5,110 nucleotides of DNA, taken from the NCBI GenBank assembly GCA_035272605.1, contig DATEQM010000099.1, forward strand, positions 1 to 5,110, given 5' to 3'. The position numbers and the translations under genes are program-made. The notes beneath the pieces were generated by a model. It saw only the letters and a program-made list of their open reading frames with translations. It did no database searches and was not told where the DNA came from. This document shows positions 1-4,804 of the stretch, piece after piece (the stretch's first letter is position 1; each line of letters begins with the position of its first letter). This DNA is from JOPF136 sp035272605. GTDB taxonomy: Bacteria; Acidobacteriota; Terriglobia; Acidiferrales; UBA7541.

Positions 1-2
1 GC

Positions 3-71
3 GGGCAAATCAAGATGAGGAAGATCAAAGGCTTTCGGGAGATCGAAGAGAAACAGGAAAAGGCGGCTTAG
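3..71 (+). CDS. Possible C-terminal tail of a transposase (partial, runs in from the left edge)
   Basis: The frame starting at base 3 is open from the window edge to a TAG at 69-71 and encodes 22 residues ending in MRKIKGFREIEEKQEKAA. A basic RKIKGFREI-like stretch near the C-terminus is reminiscent of the last residues of mutator/IS256-type and some IS4-type transposases, which often end in an R-x-I-x-G-Y/F-R motif. That is a recollection of family style, not an alignment. If right, a mobile element lies directly upstream and its insertion would explain why the RHS gene that follows has lost its 5' part. The plus-2 frame is also open across this stretch (into the RHS ORF), so the coding frame is not certain. 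The piece is too short for confidence. Confidence 0.22.
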   Translation, partial: GQIKMRKIKGFREIEEKQEKAA

Positions 72-85
72 AAGAAAAGATTTCC

Positions 86-1186
86 ATGACTTCTCAGGAA
101 AAATGCGCTATCAACTTTTCAACAGGATTCGGGACACAGCCCCGGTTCACCGCGGGCGATACGTACGATAACAACGGGAACACAGTATCGTCCGGCGGGA
201 CCGTAAACGTTTACGATTTCGAGAATCACCTGATCCAGAAGGATGGGGTCAGCATGGTCTACGACGGCGACGGCAACCGGGTGAAGAAGACGGTGGCGGG
301 GGTCACCACGCTTTTCCTGGTGGATGATCTGAATCCCACCGGCTACGCGCAAGCGGTCGCGGAAGAAGCCCAAAGCACCGCGGCGCTCTCGAGCTACATC
401 TACGGCCTGGACCTGATCGTCCGCGTCAAGCAGTCCGGGACGCCGCCCACGGTGTTCTACGTGCACGACGGGCACGGCTCGGTGCGCGCGCTGACGAACA
501 CGGCAGGCACGGTCACGGACACCTACGACTACGACGCCTTCGGCAACCTGATCCACTCCACAGGCACCACGCCGAACAATTACCTCTTCGCGGGCGAGCA
601 GTATGATCCCGATCTCCATCTCTACTACAACCGCGCGCGGTATCTGAACACCAACACCGGACGGTTCTGGACGATGGACCCTTACGAAGGCGATCCGCAA
701 TCGCCCGCGTCATTACATAGGTATCTATACGCGACGAACGACCCAGTTGATCTGATCGACCCTTCCGGCAGGCAACTCGACCTCCTAGACGTCACCATCA
801 CTGCCACAATCGCTTCCACGATCGCCGGCATCAGCACATTCGCAGTAACCGGCTCTATAAAACAAGCGTCCGCTGTTGCGGCTATTACTTTTCTCGGAAT
901 CGAAGCGGTCGGAACATTGTATGTTGTCGAAGTCGGTGCGGGAGCTTTGGCAGCGCTGCAAGAGCTAGAATACATAGGGGGACTACTTGCAACAGGAGCG
1001 AAAAATCAAGCCTTTGCTTATGTGATTGGGCTGTCGGCCAGCCCGCAAGGACAGGCGCTGCTCCGTCAGGTGCACATACAAGTTAGCCAGTTAATCTCGT
1101 CTTCGGAGGCGGTGGAACTTGGTGGCCCGGAGTTCTTTAACCTTCTTCAGGAATTGCTGGACTTGACAGGCAAGTTCCTGCAGTAA
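86..1186 (+). CDS. RHS repeat-associated core domain protein, 5'-truncated, with variable C-terminal tip (orphan rhsCT)
   Basis: RHS/YD-repeat proteins form a hollow beta-cocoon around a C-terminal toxin that is delivered to neighbouring cells or released from the cell surface. Here only the last part remains. YD repeats are visible at residues 26-75 (TYDNNGNT, VYDFENHLI, VYDGDGNRVKK) and 147-160 (YDYDAFGNLIHSTG). The RHS core signature spans about 165-228: YLFAGEQYD, LYYNRARYLNTNTGRFWTMDP and the closing LIDPSG at 224-228, after which RHS tips normally begin. Residues 229-366 are the variable tip. They start with two Ala/Ile/Val-rich segments (about 236-258 and 262-291) that could be membrane-active, then a mixed stretch with no nuclease or deaminase motif I recognise. 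Full RHS proteins usually exceed 1000 residues, so the N-terminus is missing. RHS-like sequence starts only around residue 20, and the frame is open to the left edge, so ATG 86 with its weak purine-rich leader may not be the original start. Its TAA overlaps the next gene's ATG. RHS identity is firm; a toxin role for the tip is inferred from position. Confidence 0.88.
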   Translation: MTSQEKCAINFSTGFGTQPRFTAGDTYDNNGNTVSSGGTVNVYDFENHLIQKDGVSMVYDGDGNRVKKTVAGVTTLFLVDDLNPTGYAQAVAEEAQSTAALSSYIYGLDLIVRVKQSGTPPTVFYVHDGHGSVRALTNTAGTVTDTYDYDAFGNLIHSTGTTPNNYLFAGEQYDPDLHLYYNRARYLNTNTGRFWTMDPYEGDPQSPASLHRYLYATNDPVDLIDPSGRQLDLLDVTITATIASTIAGISTFAVTGSIKQASAVAAITFLGIEAVGTLYVVEVGAGALAALQELEYIGGLLATGAKNQAFAYVIGLSASPQGQALLRQVHIQVSQLISSSEAVELGGPEFFNLLQELLDLTGKFLQ

Positions 1187-1695
1187 TGAGGCGAGGCATG
1201 GGGATCTTTCAAATGTTACGAAGGCGCAAGGCCCGGAAGGCGTTTCAAGGGTTGGTCGGTCCTGAATTGCTCTCGAAGCCGAGAGGAGGAGCAGGGCTTC
1301 CAGCAGGGAAGATTGAGGCAAAGCATTTCCAGTTTGTCATAATCCTGCTAGACGACGCTAAGCCGGAGGAGGTCCCAGCAATAATCGGCAAGGTGGTCAG
1401 CATCTTGCTTCAACATGGCGCGATCCTCTCAAGTATCACGTCCTCCCTCCTGGTCGGCTTATTGGGCGTTCCGTTTCCCAAGGGTGACTCTCCGGAGTTG
1501 CGCCTAAGACTCGTCAAGGCCCTGCTTGCAGGGAATGGCGATCGGCTCAGAATTGCCCACGGACAATGTACTGGAGCGTTTGGGCTACTGGGAACTGAGG
1601 GTCGGTGGACTTACGGTGAGGTGATTCCGGAGTTTTCGGGGATCTTGAAGAAACTACTTGGTAGCCAGTTCGGTACAGCTGTTGAAGTCTCTTAG
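1186..1695 (+). CDS. Putative immunity protein of the RHS tip; degenerate nucleotidyl-cyclase-like fold suspected
   Basis: This gene begins in the overlap TAATG with the RHS stop, so the two are probably translationally coupled. That is the arrangement of toxin/immunity pairs. A second in-frame ATG at 1198 has the better ribosome binding site (GAGG at 1188-1191, 6 nt upstream), so the protein may be 165 rather than 169 residues. There is no signal peptide. The first 45 residues are basic, then a compact domain follows. The order of elements recalls class III adenylate/guanylate cyclases: a hydrophobic strand ending in DD (50-57), helix 60-76, HGAILSS then LLVGLLGVPFP (77-98), a helix rich in Leu/Arg (103-116), and RLRIAHGQCTGAFGLLGTEGR..Y (120-143), which resembles the cyclase stretch HTGPVVAG.lGs..R..YT. 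The second metal-binding Asp position (the usual GD before the strand) is SS (86-87) and the Asn/Arg catalytic pair is absent, so enzyme activity is unlikely. The fold is my pattern reading; the immunity role is inferred from context. Confidence 0.72.
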   Translation: MRRGMGIFQMLRRRKARKAFQGLVGPELLSKPRGGAGLPAGKIEAKHFQFVIILLDDAKPEEVPAIIGKVVSILLQHGAILSSITSSLLVGLLGVPFPKGDSPELRLRLVKALLAGNGDRLRIAHGQCTGAFGLLGTEGRWTYGEVIPEFSGILKKLLGSQFGTAVEVS

Positions 1696-1734
1696 GGTAA
1701 TCGTTCATCGTTTGGTTAATCGCGGAGGATCTCG

Positions 1735-1767
1735 ATGGGGCCGCGCGAACCGACGGCTGATTATTGA
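1735..1767 (+). CDS. Ten-codon ORF with strong ribosome binding site (leader peptide or gene-start remnant)
   Basis: GGAGG at 1724-1728 stands 6 nt ahead of an ATG, which is a near-ideal ribosome binding site. The ORF reads MGPREPTADY and then TGA at 1765-1767. It lies 39 bp after the immunity gene stop and ends 14 bp before a stray IS66-type terminus. It may be the surviving start of a gene destroyed by an insertion or frameshift, a leader peptide, or chance. No homology can be judged at this length. Confidence 0.2.
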   Translation: MGPREPTADY

Positions 1768-1781
1768 ATCCCGCATGATAT

Positions 1782-1792
1782 GTAAGCGTCCG
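1782..1792 (+). repeat. Stray copy of IS66-type terminal sequence GTAAGCGTCCG
   Basis: These 11 bases recur exactly at 1898-1908, the left terminus of the complete IS66 element, in the same orientation and 116 bp apart. Identity stops after 11 bp. IS66-family ends characteristically start GTAAGCG, so this could be the end of an older, deleted IS66 relative. The flanking octamer CATGATAT (1774-1781) does not match the sequence right of 4482, so this is not the left end of the present element. Confidence 0.45.
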
Positions 1793-1796
1793 CTCA

Positions 1797-1812
1797 TCCC
1801 GTCTGGACGGGA
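1797..1812. repeat. Compact inverted repeat TCCCGTC-TG-GACGGGA
   Basis: Perfect 7-bp arms (1797-1803 and 1806-1812) are separated by 2 bp. As DNA it is a near-palindrome that could bind a dimeric protein. As RNA the loop is too tight without opening the inner pair, and no T run follows, so an intrinsic terminator is not supported. It lies 5 bp inside the stray IS66-type terminus and may belong to that remnant. Confidence 0.35.
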
Positions 1813-1897
1813 GACATTCTAGCAGCGATTCTCCTGATCTGCCCCCGCGCTCTGCGCACGTGATCATACGACGTCCTGGGCGGGTGGCAGGCCCTTC

Positions 1898-1925
1898 GTA
1901 AGCGTCCGACCGAGGACGTATTGAC
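1898..1925 (+). repeat. IS66 left terminal inverted repeat
   Basis: These 28 bp start GTAAGCGT and match the reverse complement of the right end at 20 of 28 positions: an 8-bp outer block, a GACGT block at repeat positions 18-22, and GAC at 26-28. The two conserved blocks are plausible transposase contact sites. The tnpC stop codon lies 15 bp further in. Confidence 0.8.
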
Positions 1926-1940
1926 TTCGGCGGCCATTGG

Positions 1941-3548
1941 TCAGGCGACGCGCGGAGAGTCTTCGGCGGGTGCGCCGACGAGGTTCCACGGCAGCAACTC
2001 CGCGATGCGGTTGATGGGATGGCCGGCGATGCCCGCGAGCACCTCGCGCAGATACGCTTCCGGATCCACGCCGTTCAGTTTCGCCGTGCCGATCAGGCTG
2101 TAGATCGCGGCCGCGCGTTCCCCGCCCGCATCCGAGCCCGCGAACAGGTAGTTCTTCCGGCCCAGCGCCACCGCGCGCAACACGCGTTCCGCCGCGTTGT
2201 TGTCGATTTCGATGCGCCCGTCCTCCAGGTAGCGACCCAGCGCCTCCCAGCGCCCCAGCGCGTAACGCACCGCCAGCGCCGTGTCCGATTTGCGCGACAG
2301 TCTCCCCAGTGTCTCTTCCAGCCACTGCTTCAGCGACTCCACCAGCGGCCGCGCTCGCGCCTGGCGCACTGCGCGGCGTTCCTCCGTCGGGCGCCCGCGA
2401 ATCTCCTTCTCGATCCCGTACAGCGCCGCGATGCGCTCCAGTGCCTCCCTCGCCACCGGCGAACGATGCGCCTGCTGGAGGTCGTAAAACTTTCTGCGCA
2501 CATGCGCCCAGCACGCCGCTTCCTGAATCCGCCCGCCGGCGTACACCGCGTCGTACCCCGCGTAGCCATCGGCCTGCAGTGTTCCCATGAACTCCCGCAG
2601 GTGCCCCTGCGGATGTTCGCCCTTGCGGTCCGGCGTGTAGGCGAACCACACCGCCGCCGGCGTCGTGTCTCCCGCGGGCCGGTCGTCGCGCACGTAGGTC
2701 CACAGCCGCCCGGTCTTCGTTCTGCCGTTGCCCGGCGCCAGCACCGGTACCGGCGTGTCGTCGGCGTGCAGCTTCTCGGCAGCCAGCACGTGACGCCGCA
2801 GCGCTTCCACCAGCGGCCCGAGCAATGCGCTCGTTCCGCCCACCCAGTCCGCCAGCGTCGAGCGCTCCAACTCCACGCCCTCGCGCGCGTAGATTTCCGC
2901 CTGGCGATATAAGGGCAGATGATCGCAATACTTTGCCACCAGCACGTGCGCCAAAAGCCCCGGCCCGGCCACGCCGCGCTCAATCGGCCGGCTCGGTGCT
3001 TCCCCAGCGACGATTCTGTCGCAGCGCCCGCAGGCCAGCTTCACGCGCACCTGCCGGATCACTCGGAACCGCTCCGGCACGTACTCCAGGATTTCCGAAA
3101 CGTCTTCCCCCAGAGGCTTCAGTTCGCCCCCGCAGTCCGGGCAGGCTTCCTGCTGCGGCACATACCGGCGCACTTCCCGTGGCAGATGCTCCGCGAGCGG
3201 CCGCCGCACAGGCCTCATTGCCGCAGGAACCTCGGGCGTGACCGCAGCGGTGGCGTGCGCAGGAGCCGCGCCCTCCGCTTGCCCGGTCTCCAGTTCGTCG
3301 AGCCGCAACTCCAACTGCTCGATCTCCCGCTCCAGCTTCTCCGAGCGCCGCCCGAACTGCATCCGCCGCAGCTTGGCCAGCAGCAGCTTCAGATGTTCGA
3401 TCTCCGCCTCGCGGGAAGCCAACTGCTCGTCCTTGCGAACGAGCTGTTCGTCTTTCGAGTGGAGTTGTTCGTGTTGAAGAACGATCAGCGCTTTCAGCGA
3501 ACGGGGATCGAGAGTGTCGAGATCAGGAAGTATTGCACTCAGTATCAT
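1941..3548 (-). CDS. tnpC: IS66 family transposase TnpC (DDE transposase)
   Basis: This is the catalytic transposase of the element, 535 residues, close to the family's usual 500-540. Order of parts: a leucine-zipper-like coiled coil with repeated KDEQL units (about 22-90); a zinc-binding domain with C136-x2-C139 and C173-x2-C176; the DDE core, with candidate acidic residues in LHADDTPV (D263/D264) and QADGYAGYD (D327), and E454 in EIDNNAAERVLR; the conserved tail GRKNYLFAGSD..GERAAAIYSLIGTAKLNGVDPEAYL (463-500); and a C-terminal IS66 segment ending NRIAELLPWNL. I chose the ATG at 3546-3548 because MILSAILPDLDTLDP is a normal IS66 start. An in-frame ATG at 3623 would add 25 Phe/Ala-rich residues that look non-native. 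No strong Shine-Dalgarno is seen, and the gene follows tnpB by 99 bp in the same frame. All key residues are present. Confidence 0.95.
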   Translation of the reverse strand: MILSAILPDLDTLDPRSLKALIVLQHEQLHSKDEQLVRKDEQLASREAEIEHLKLLLAKLRRMQFGRRSEKLEREIEQLELRLDELETGQAEGAAPAHATAAVTPEVPAAMRPVRRPLAEHLPREVRRYVPQQEACPDCGGELKPLGEDVSEILEYVPERFRVIRQVRVKLACGRCDRIVAGEAPSRPIERGVAGPGLLAHVLVAKYCDHLPLYRQAEIYAREGVELERSTLADWVGGTSALLGPLVEALRRHVLAAEKLHADDTPVPVLAPGNGRTKTGRLWTYVRDDRPAGDTTPAAVWFAYTPDRKGEHPQGHLREFMGTLQADGYAGYDAVYAGGRIQEAACWAHVRRKFYDLQQAHRSPVAREALERIAALYGIEKEIRGRPTEERRAVRQARARPLVESLKQWLEETLGRLSRKSDTALAVRYALGRWEALGRYLEDGRIEIDNNAAERVLRAVALGRKNYLFAGSDAGGERAAAIYSLIGTAKLNGVDPEAYLREVLAGIAGHPINRIAELLPWNLVGAPAEDSPRVA

Positions 3549-3647
3549 CGAGACGCAGTATGCCGGAACCGCTCTCGCGTGCAAGAAAAAAACGCAACGC
3601 GAAGCAAAAAAGATGAAGAACATGTGCGGCAGAAGAAAATTCCCCGC

Positions 3648-3995
3648 TCACACCGCCATCTGCGGCGCGTAGCTGCGTACCGGACGCCGCCAGTCGATCC
3701 CTTCCAGCAGCATCGAAAGTTGCGCCGGCGTCAGCACCACCGTCCCGCTCGCCGCCTGCGGCCAGACGAACCGCCCGCGCTCCAGCCGCTTGGCCAGCAG
3801 ACATAGCCCGTCCCCATCCCACCACAGCACCTTGATCAGGTCCCCACGCCGCCCGCGGAACACAAACACCTGCCCCGAAAACGGATTTTCCCCGAGCGCC
3901 GTCTGCACCATCCCACTCAGCCCGGTGAACCCGCGCCGCAGGTCGGTCACTCCCGCCACGATCCAGATGCGCGTCCCTGCCCCCAGCCCCATCAT
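3648..3995 (-). CDS. tnpB: IS66 accessory protein TnpB (IS66 Orf2-like)
   Basis: This is a 115-residue protein with the typical IS66 Orf2 pattern: GTRIWIVAGVTDLRRGFTGLSGMV (7-30), NPFSGQVFVFRGRRGDLIKVLWWDGDGLCLLAKRLERGRFVWP (37-79), and LTPAQLSMLLEGIDWRRP near the end. Its length is that of the family (about 115-120). It is needed together with TnpC for transposition in IS66 elements, but its biochemical role is unknown, and it is unrelated to the RNA-guided nuclease TnpB of IS200/IS605. The start is ATGATG at 3995-3990. The first ATG overlaps the tnpA stop as ATGA (3992-3995), indicating coupled translation. A longer in-frame start at 4118 lies inside tnpA and is not credible. The TGA stop at 3648-3650 is followed in frame by open codons into tnpC. 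Confidence 0.95.
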   Translation of the reverse strand: MMGLGAGTRIWIVAGVTDLRRGFTGLSGMVQTALGENPFSGQVFVFRGRRGDLIKVLWWDGDGLCLLAKRLERGRFVWPQAASGTVVLTPAQLSMLLEGIDWRRPVRSYAPQMAV

Positions 3996-4441
3996 CGCAG
4001 CAAACACTCCAGCACCACCCGCAACGATGCTGCATCCACGCTCCCGGTGACGCGCAGGTGTCCCTTTGGAAGCTCCACGCAGATCGCGCCCGCAGTCGCC
4101 CCGCCTGCACGGTCGCAAGTTGCCTGCGCTGCTGGGCTCGCCGGCCCATCGGAAACCGTCACCGCCAACAGGCTCATTCCGCCGGCGTTCTCTTCGGCCA
4201 GCAACCCTTGGCGGTACAGCCGGCGCCAGTAAAACACCTGGTTGGCGTTTACCGCGTGCCGCTGCGCGACCCGCGCCACGGAAGCGCCCGGCTGCAGGGT
4301 CTCCTCAACAATCCGCCTCTTCTCCCCCACCGGCCACCGCCGTCGCTGCGGCGCGCCCTTTACGACGGCTCGCTCCGAAGTGTCCACGTATCCCCCAAGT
4401 GGACACTTCCGTAAGTGCCCACGAAGGGCTATCTTCCTCAC
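3992..4441 (-). CDS. tnpA: IS66 accessory protein TnpA (helix-turn-helix, IS66 Orf1-like)
   Basis: This is the first gene of the element, a small DNA-binding protein of the helix-turn-helix IS3/IS66 Orf1 type. The HTH lies at about residues 35-80 (RRRWPVGEKRRIVEETL, then ASVARVAQRHAVNANQVFYWRRLYRQGLL). A C-terminal beta-rich patch, ICVELPKGHLRVTGSVDAASLRVVLECLL (120-148), is also typical of IS66 TnpA. The longest version starts at GTG 4439-4441 and has 149 residues. An internal GTG at 4385-4387 (131 residues) lies 5 nt after a GGGGG tract and gives a length closer to most family members, so I consider it the more likely start. The N-terminal 18 residues of the long form fall in a region rich in short repeats. 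The stop overlaps tnpB. Confidence 0.9.
   Translation of the reverse strand: MRKIALRGHLRKCPLGGYVDTSERAVVKGAPQRRRWPVGEKRRIVEETLQPGASVARVAQRHAVNANQVFYWRRLYRQGLLAEENAGGMSLLAVTVSDGPASPAAQATCDRAGGATAGAICVELPKGHLRVTGSVDAASLRVVLECLLR
4377..4409 (-). promoter_or_regulatory. Hairpin over the likely tnpA start
   Basis: Perfect 11-bp complementary arms GAAGTGTCCAC and GTGGACACTTC (4377-4387, 4399-4409) are separated by an 11-nt loop. On the tnpA transcript the loop carries the GGGGG tract, and the 3' arm opens with the internal GTG start codon. Folding would leave the purine tract in the loop but bury the start codon, so it could limit transposase synthesis. It could equally be an operator for TnpA. 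The arms are certain; the role is inferred. Confidence 0.5.
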
Positions 4442-4454
4442 TCACCCACACTTC

Positions 4455-4482
4455 GTCGACACGTCACAGACCGTACGCTTAC
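4455..4482 (-). repeat. IS66 right terminal inverted repeat
   Basis: Read on the minus strand it starts GTAAGCGTACGGTC and mirrors the left end at 20 of 28 positions. It lies upstream of tnpA. I see no recognisable -35/-10 pair here, so the transposase promoter is not identified. Confidence 0.8.
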
Positions 4483-4505
4483 GACCCTGAGCGAAGCCGA
4501 AGGGT
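4483..4505 (+). repeat. Short palindromic repeat, copy 1 (REP-like)
   Basis: It starts GACCCTGAGCG and ends CGAAGGGT. The outer ACCCT and AGGGT are complementary, and inside them GA faces GA, which would form tandem sheared G-A pairs in a hairpin. The sequence resembles the CCCTGAG...CGAAGGG palindromic repeats scattered in many environmental genomes (recollection, not a search). It begins at the first base after the IS66 right terminus. Confidence 0.6.
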
Positions 4506-4564
4506 TCCCAGCCTCTACCCCTTATGCCGAAACGATCGTCGTTTTAAACCCTGTCCGTACTTTG

Positions 4565-4589
4565 GACCCTGAGCGGTGTGGCGAAGGGT
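4565..4589 (+). repeat. Short palindromic repeat, copy 2 (REP-like)
   Basis: This copy has the same 11-bp head GACCCTGAGCG and the same CGAAGGGT tail as the copy at 4483, in the same orientation, but with a different centre. It folds better: ACCCT-GA-GC pairs with GC-GA-AGGGT around the loop GGTGTG. Conserved stem halves with a variable loop are typical of dispersed hairpin repeats. Confidence 0.6.
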
Positions 4590-4660
4590 GCCCCGGGCGG
4601 CGCCGAGCGCCCTAAGCGAGTCCCGCCTGCCCTGATAGCCCCGGTGAAGGGACGCACTTT

Positions 4661-4685
4661 GTCGGGAAACCCCTTCTAGCCCGAC
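4661..4685. repeat. Inverted repeat GTCGGG / CCCGAC
   Basis: Six-bp perfect arms at 4661-4666 and 4680-4685 enclose 13 nt. No T run follows on either strand, so a terminator is not supported. It might be an operator-like site upstream of the gene at 4818, or chance in GC-rich DNA. Confidence 0.2.
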
Positions 4686-4804
4686 GCGATGGAGCTCGAA
4701 AAGCGGCTACGCACAGTCTACGAACGATGGGACACTGCGGGAGAGAGAAGATAGAGACTCCAGCCTTGAAACCACGAAGGGTGGGCCACCCACAGGCACC
4801 CCAG

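Larger units (their letters stand above)
1696..1897. other. Spacer between the RHS module and the IS66 element
   Basis: This is 202 bp with no gene of normal length. It contains a decapeptide ORF with a strong Shine-Dalgarno (1735-1767), a stray GTAAGCGTCCG identical to the first 11 bp of the IS66 left end (1782-1792), and a compact inverted repeat (1797-1812). No convincing terminator (GC stem plus T run) follows the immunity gene on the plus strand, nor one for tnpC coming from the other side. The mixture suggests a scar of earlier insertions. Confidence 0.6.
1898..4482 (-). mobile_element. Complete IS66-family insertion sequence (tnpA-tnpB-tnpC), 2585 bp
   Basis: The boundaries come from matching terminal inverted repeats that begin GTAAGCGT on the left (1898) and end in its complement ACGCTTAC on the right (4482). 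Between them are the three IS66 genes in canonical order tnpA, tnpB, tnpC, all on the minus strand, with no disabling stop codon visible. The length fits the family (about 2.4-2.8 kb). IS66 elements normally duplicate 8 bp of target. The flanks here are GGCCCTTC (1890-1897) and GACCCTGA (4483-4490), which agree at 5 of 8 positions, so the duplication is either decayed or absent. The right end falls exactly on a short palindromic repeat. Reading frames look intact, so it may still be mobile. Confidence 0.9.

Noticed and set aside
119..700. Minus-strand ORF of 193 codons opposite the RHS core
   Set aside because: Antisense to recognisable YD repeats; Val/Arg-rich product without any domain.
1547..1867. 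Minus-strand ORF of 106 codons in the spacer
   Set aside because: Half of it is antisense to the putative immunity gene. It has no good ribosome binding site and no recognised motif.
2019..2912. Plus-strand ORF of 297 codons opposite tnpC
   Set aside because: It is the antisense shadow of a well-conserved IS66 transposase; low-complexity Arg/His/Pro-rich product.
1864..2928. Long Arg/Gly/Ala-rich minus-strand ORF of 354 codons
   Set aside because: It lies wholly inside tnpC in another frame. Its composition is biased and it has no domain, as expected of a frame shadow in high-GC DNA.
2919..3806. Plus-strand ORF of 295 codons
   Set aside because: It spans the antisense of tnpC, the spacer and tnpB. 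It has no recognisable motif, and the real genes on the other strand explain the open frame.
3523..4149. Minus-strand ORF of 208 codons across tnpB
   Set aside because: Wrong frame relative to tnpB and tnpA, which are both clear family members; composition typical of a shadow.
1782..4482. Alternative IS66 span starting at the outer GTAAGCGTCCG copy
   Set aside because: The sequence after base 1792 does not continue to match the right terminal repeat, while the copy at 1898 matches it at 20 of 28 positions. The flank CATGATAT also does not match the right flank.
4377..4505. Possible CRISPR-like or tandem array from the repeated GAAGTGT and GAAGGGT words
   Set aside because: The words are short, irregularly spaced and in both orientations; there are no constant repeats with unique spacers of equal length.
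4415..4615. Plus-strand ORF of 66 codons over the palindromic repeats
   Set aside because: It is formed by the repeats and the IS end (the LSEAEGF-type peptide is a translation of the repeat), not by a gene.
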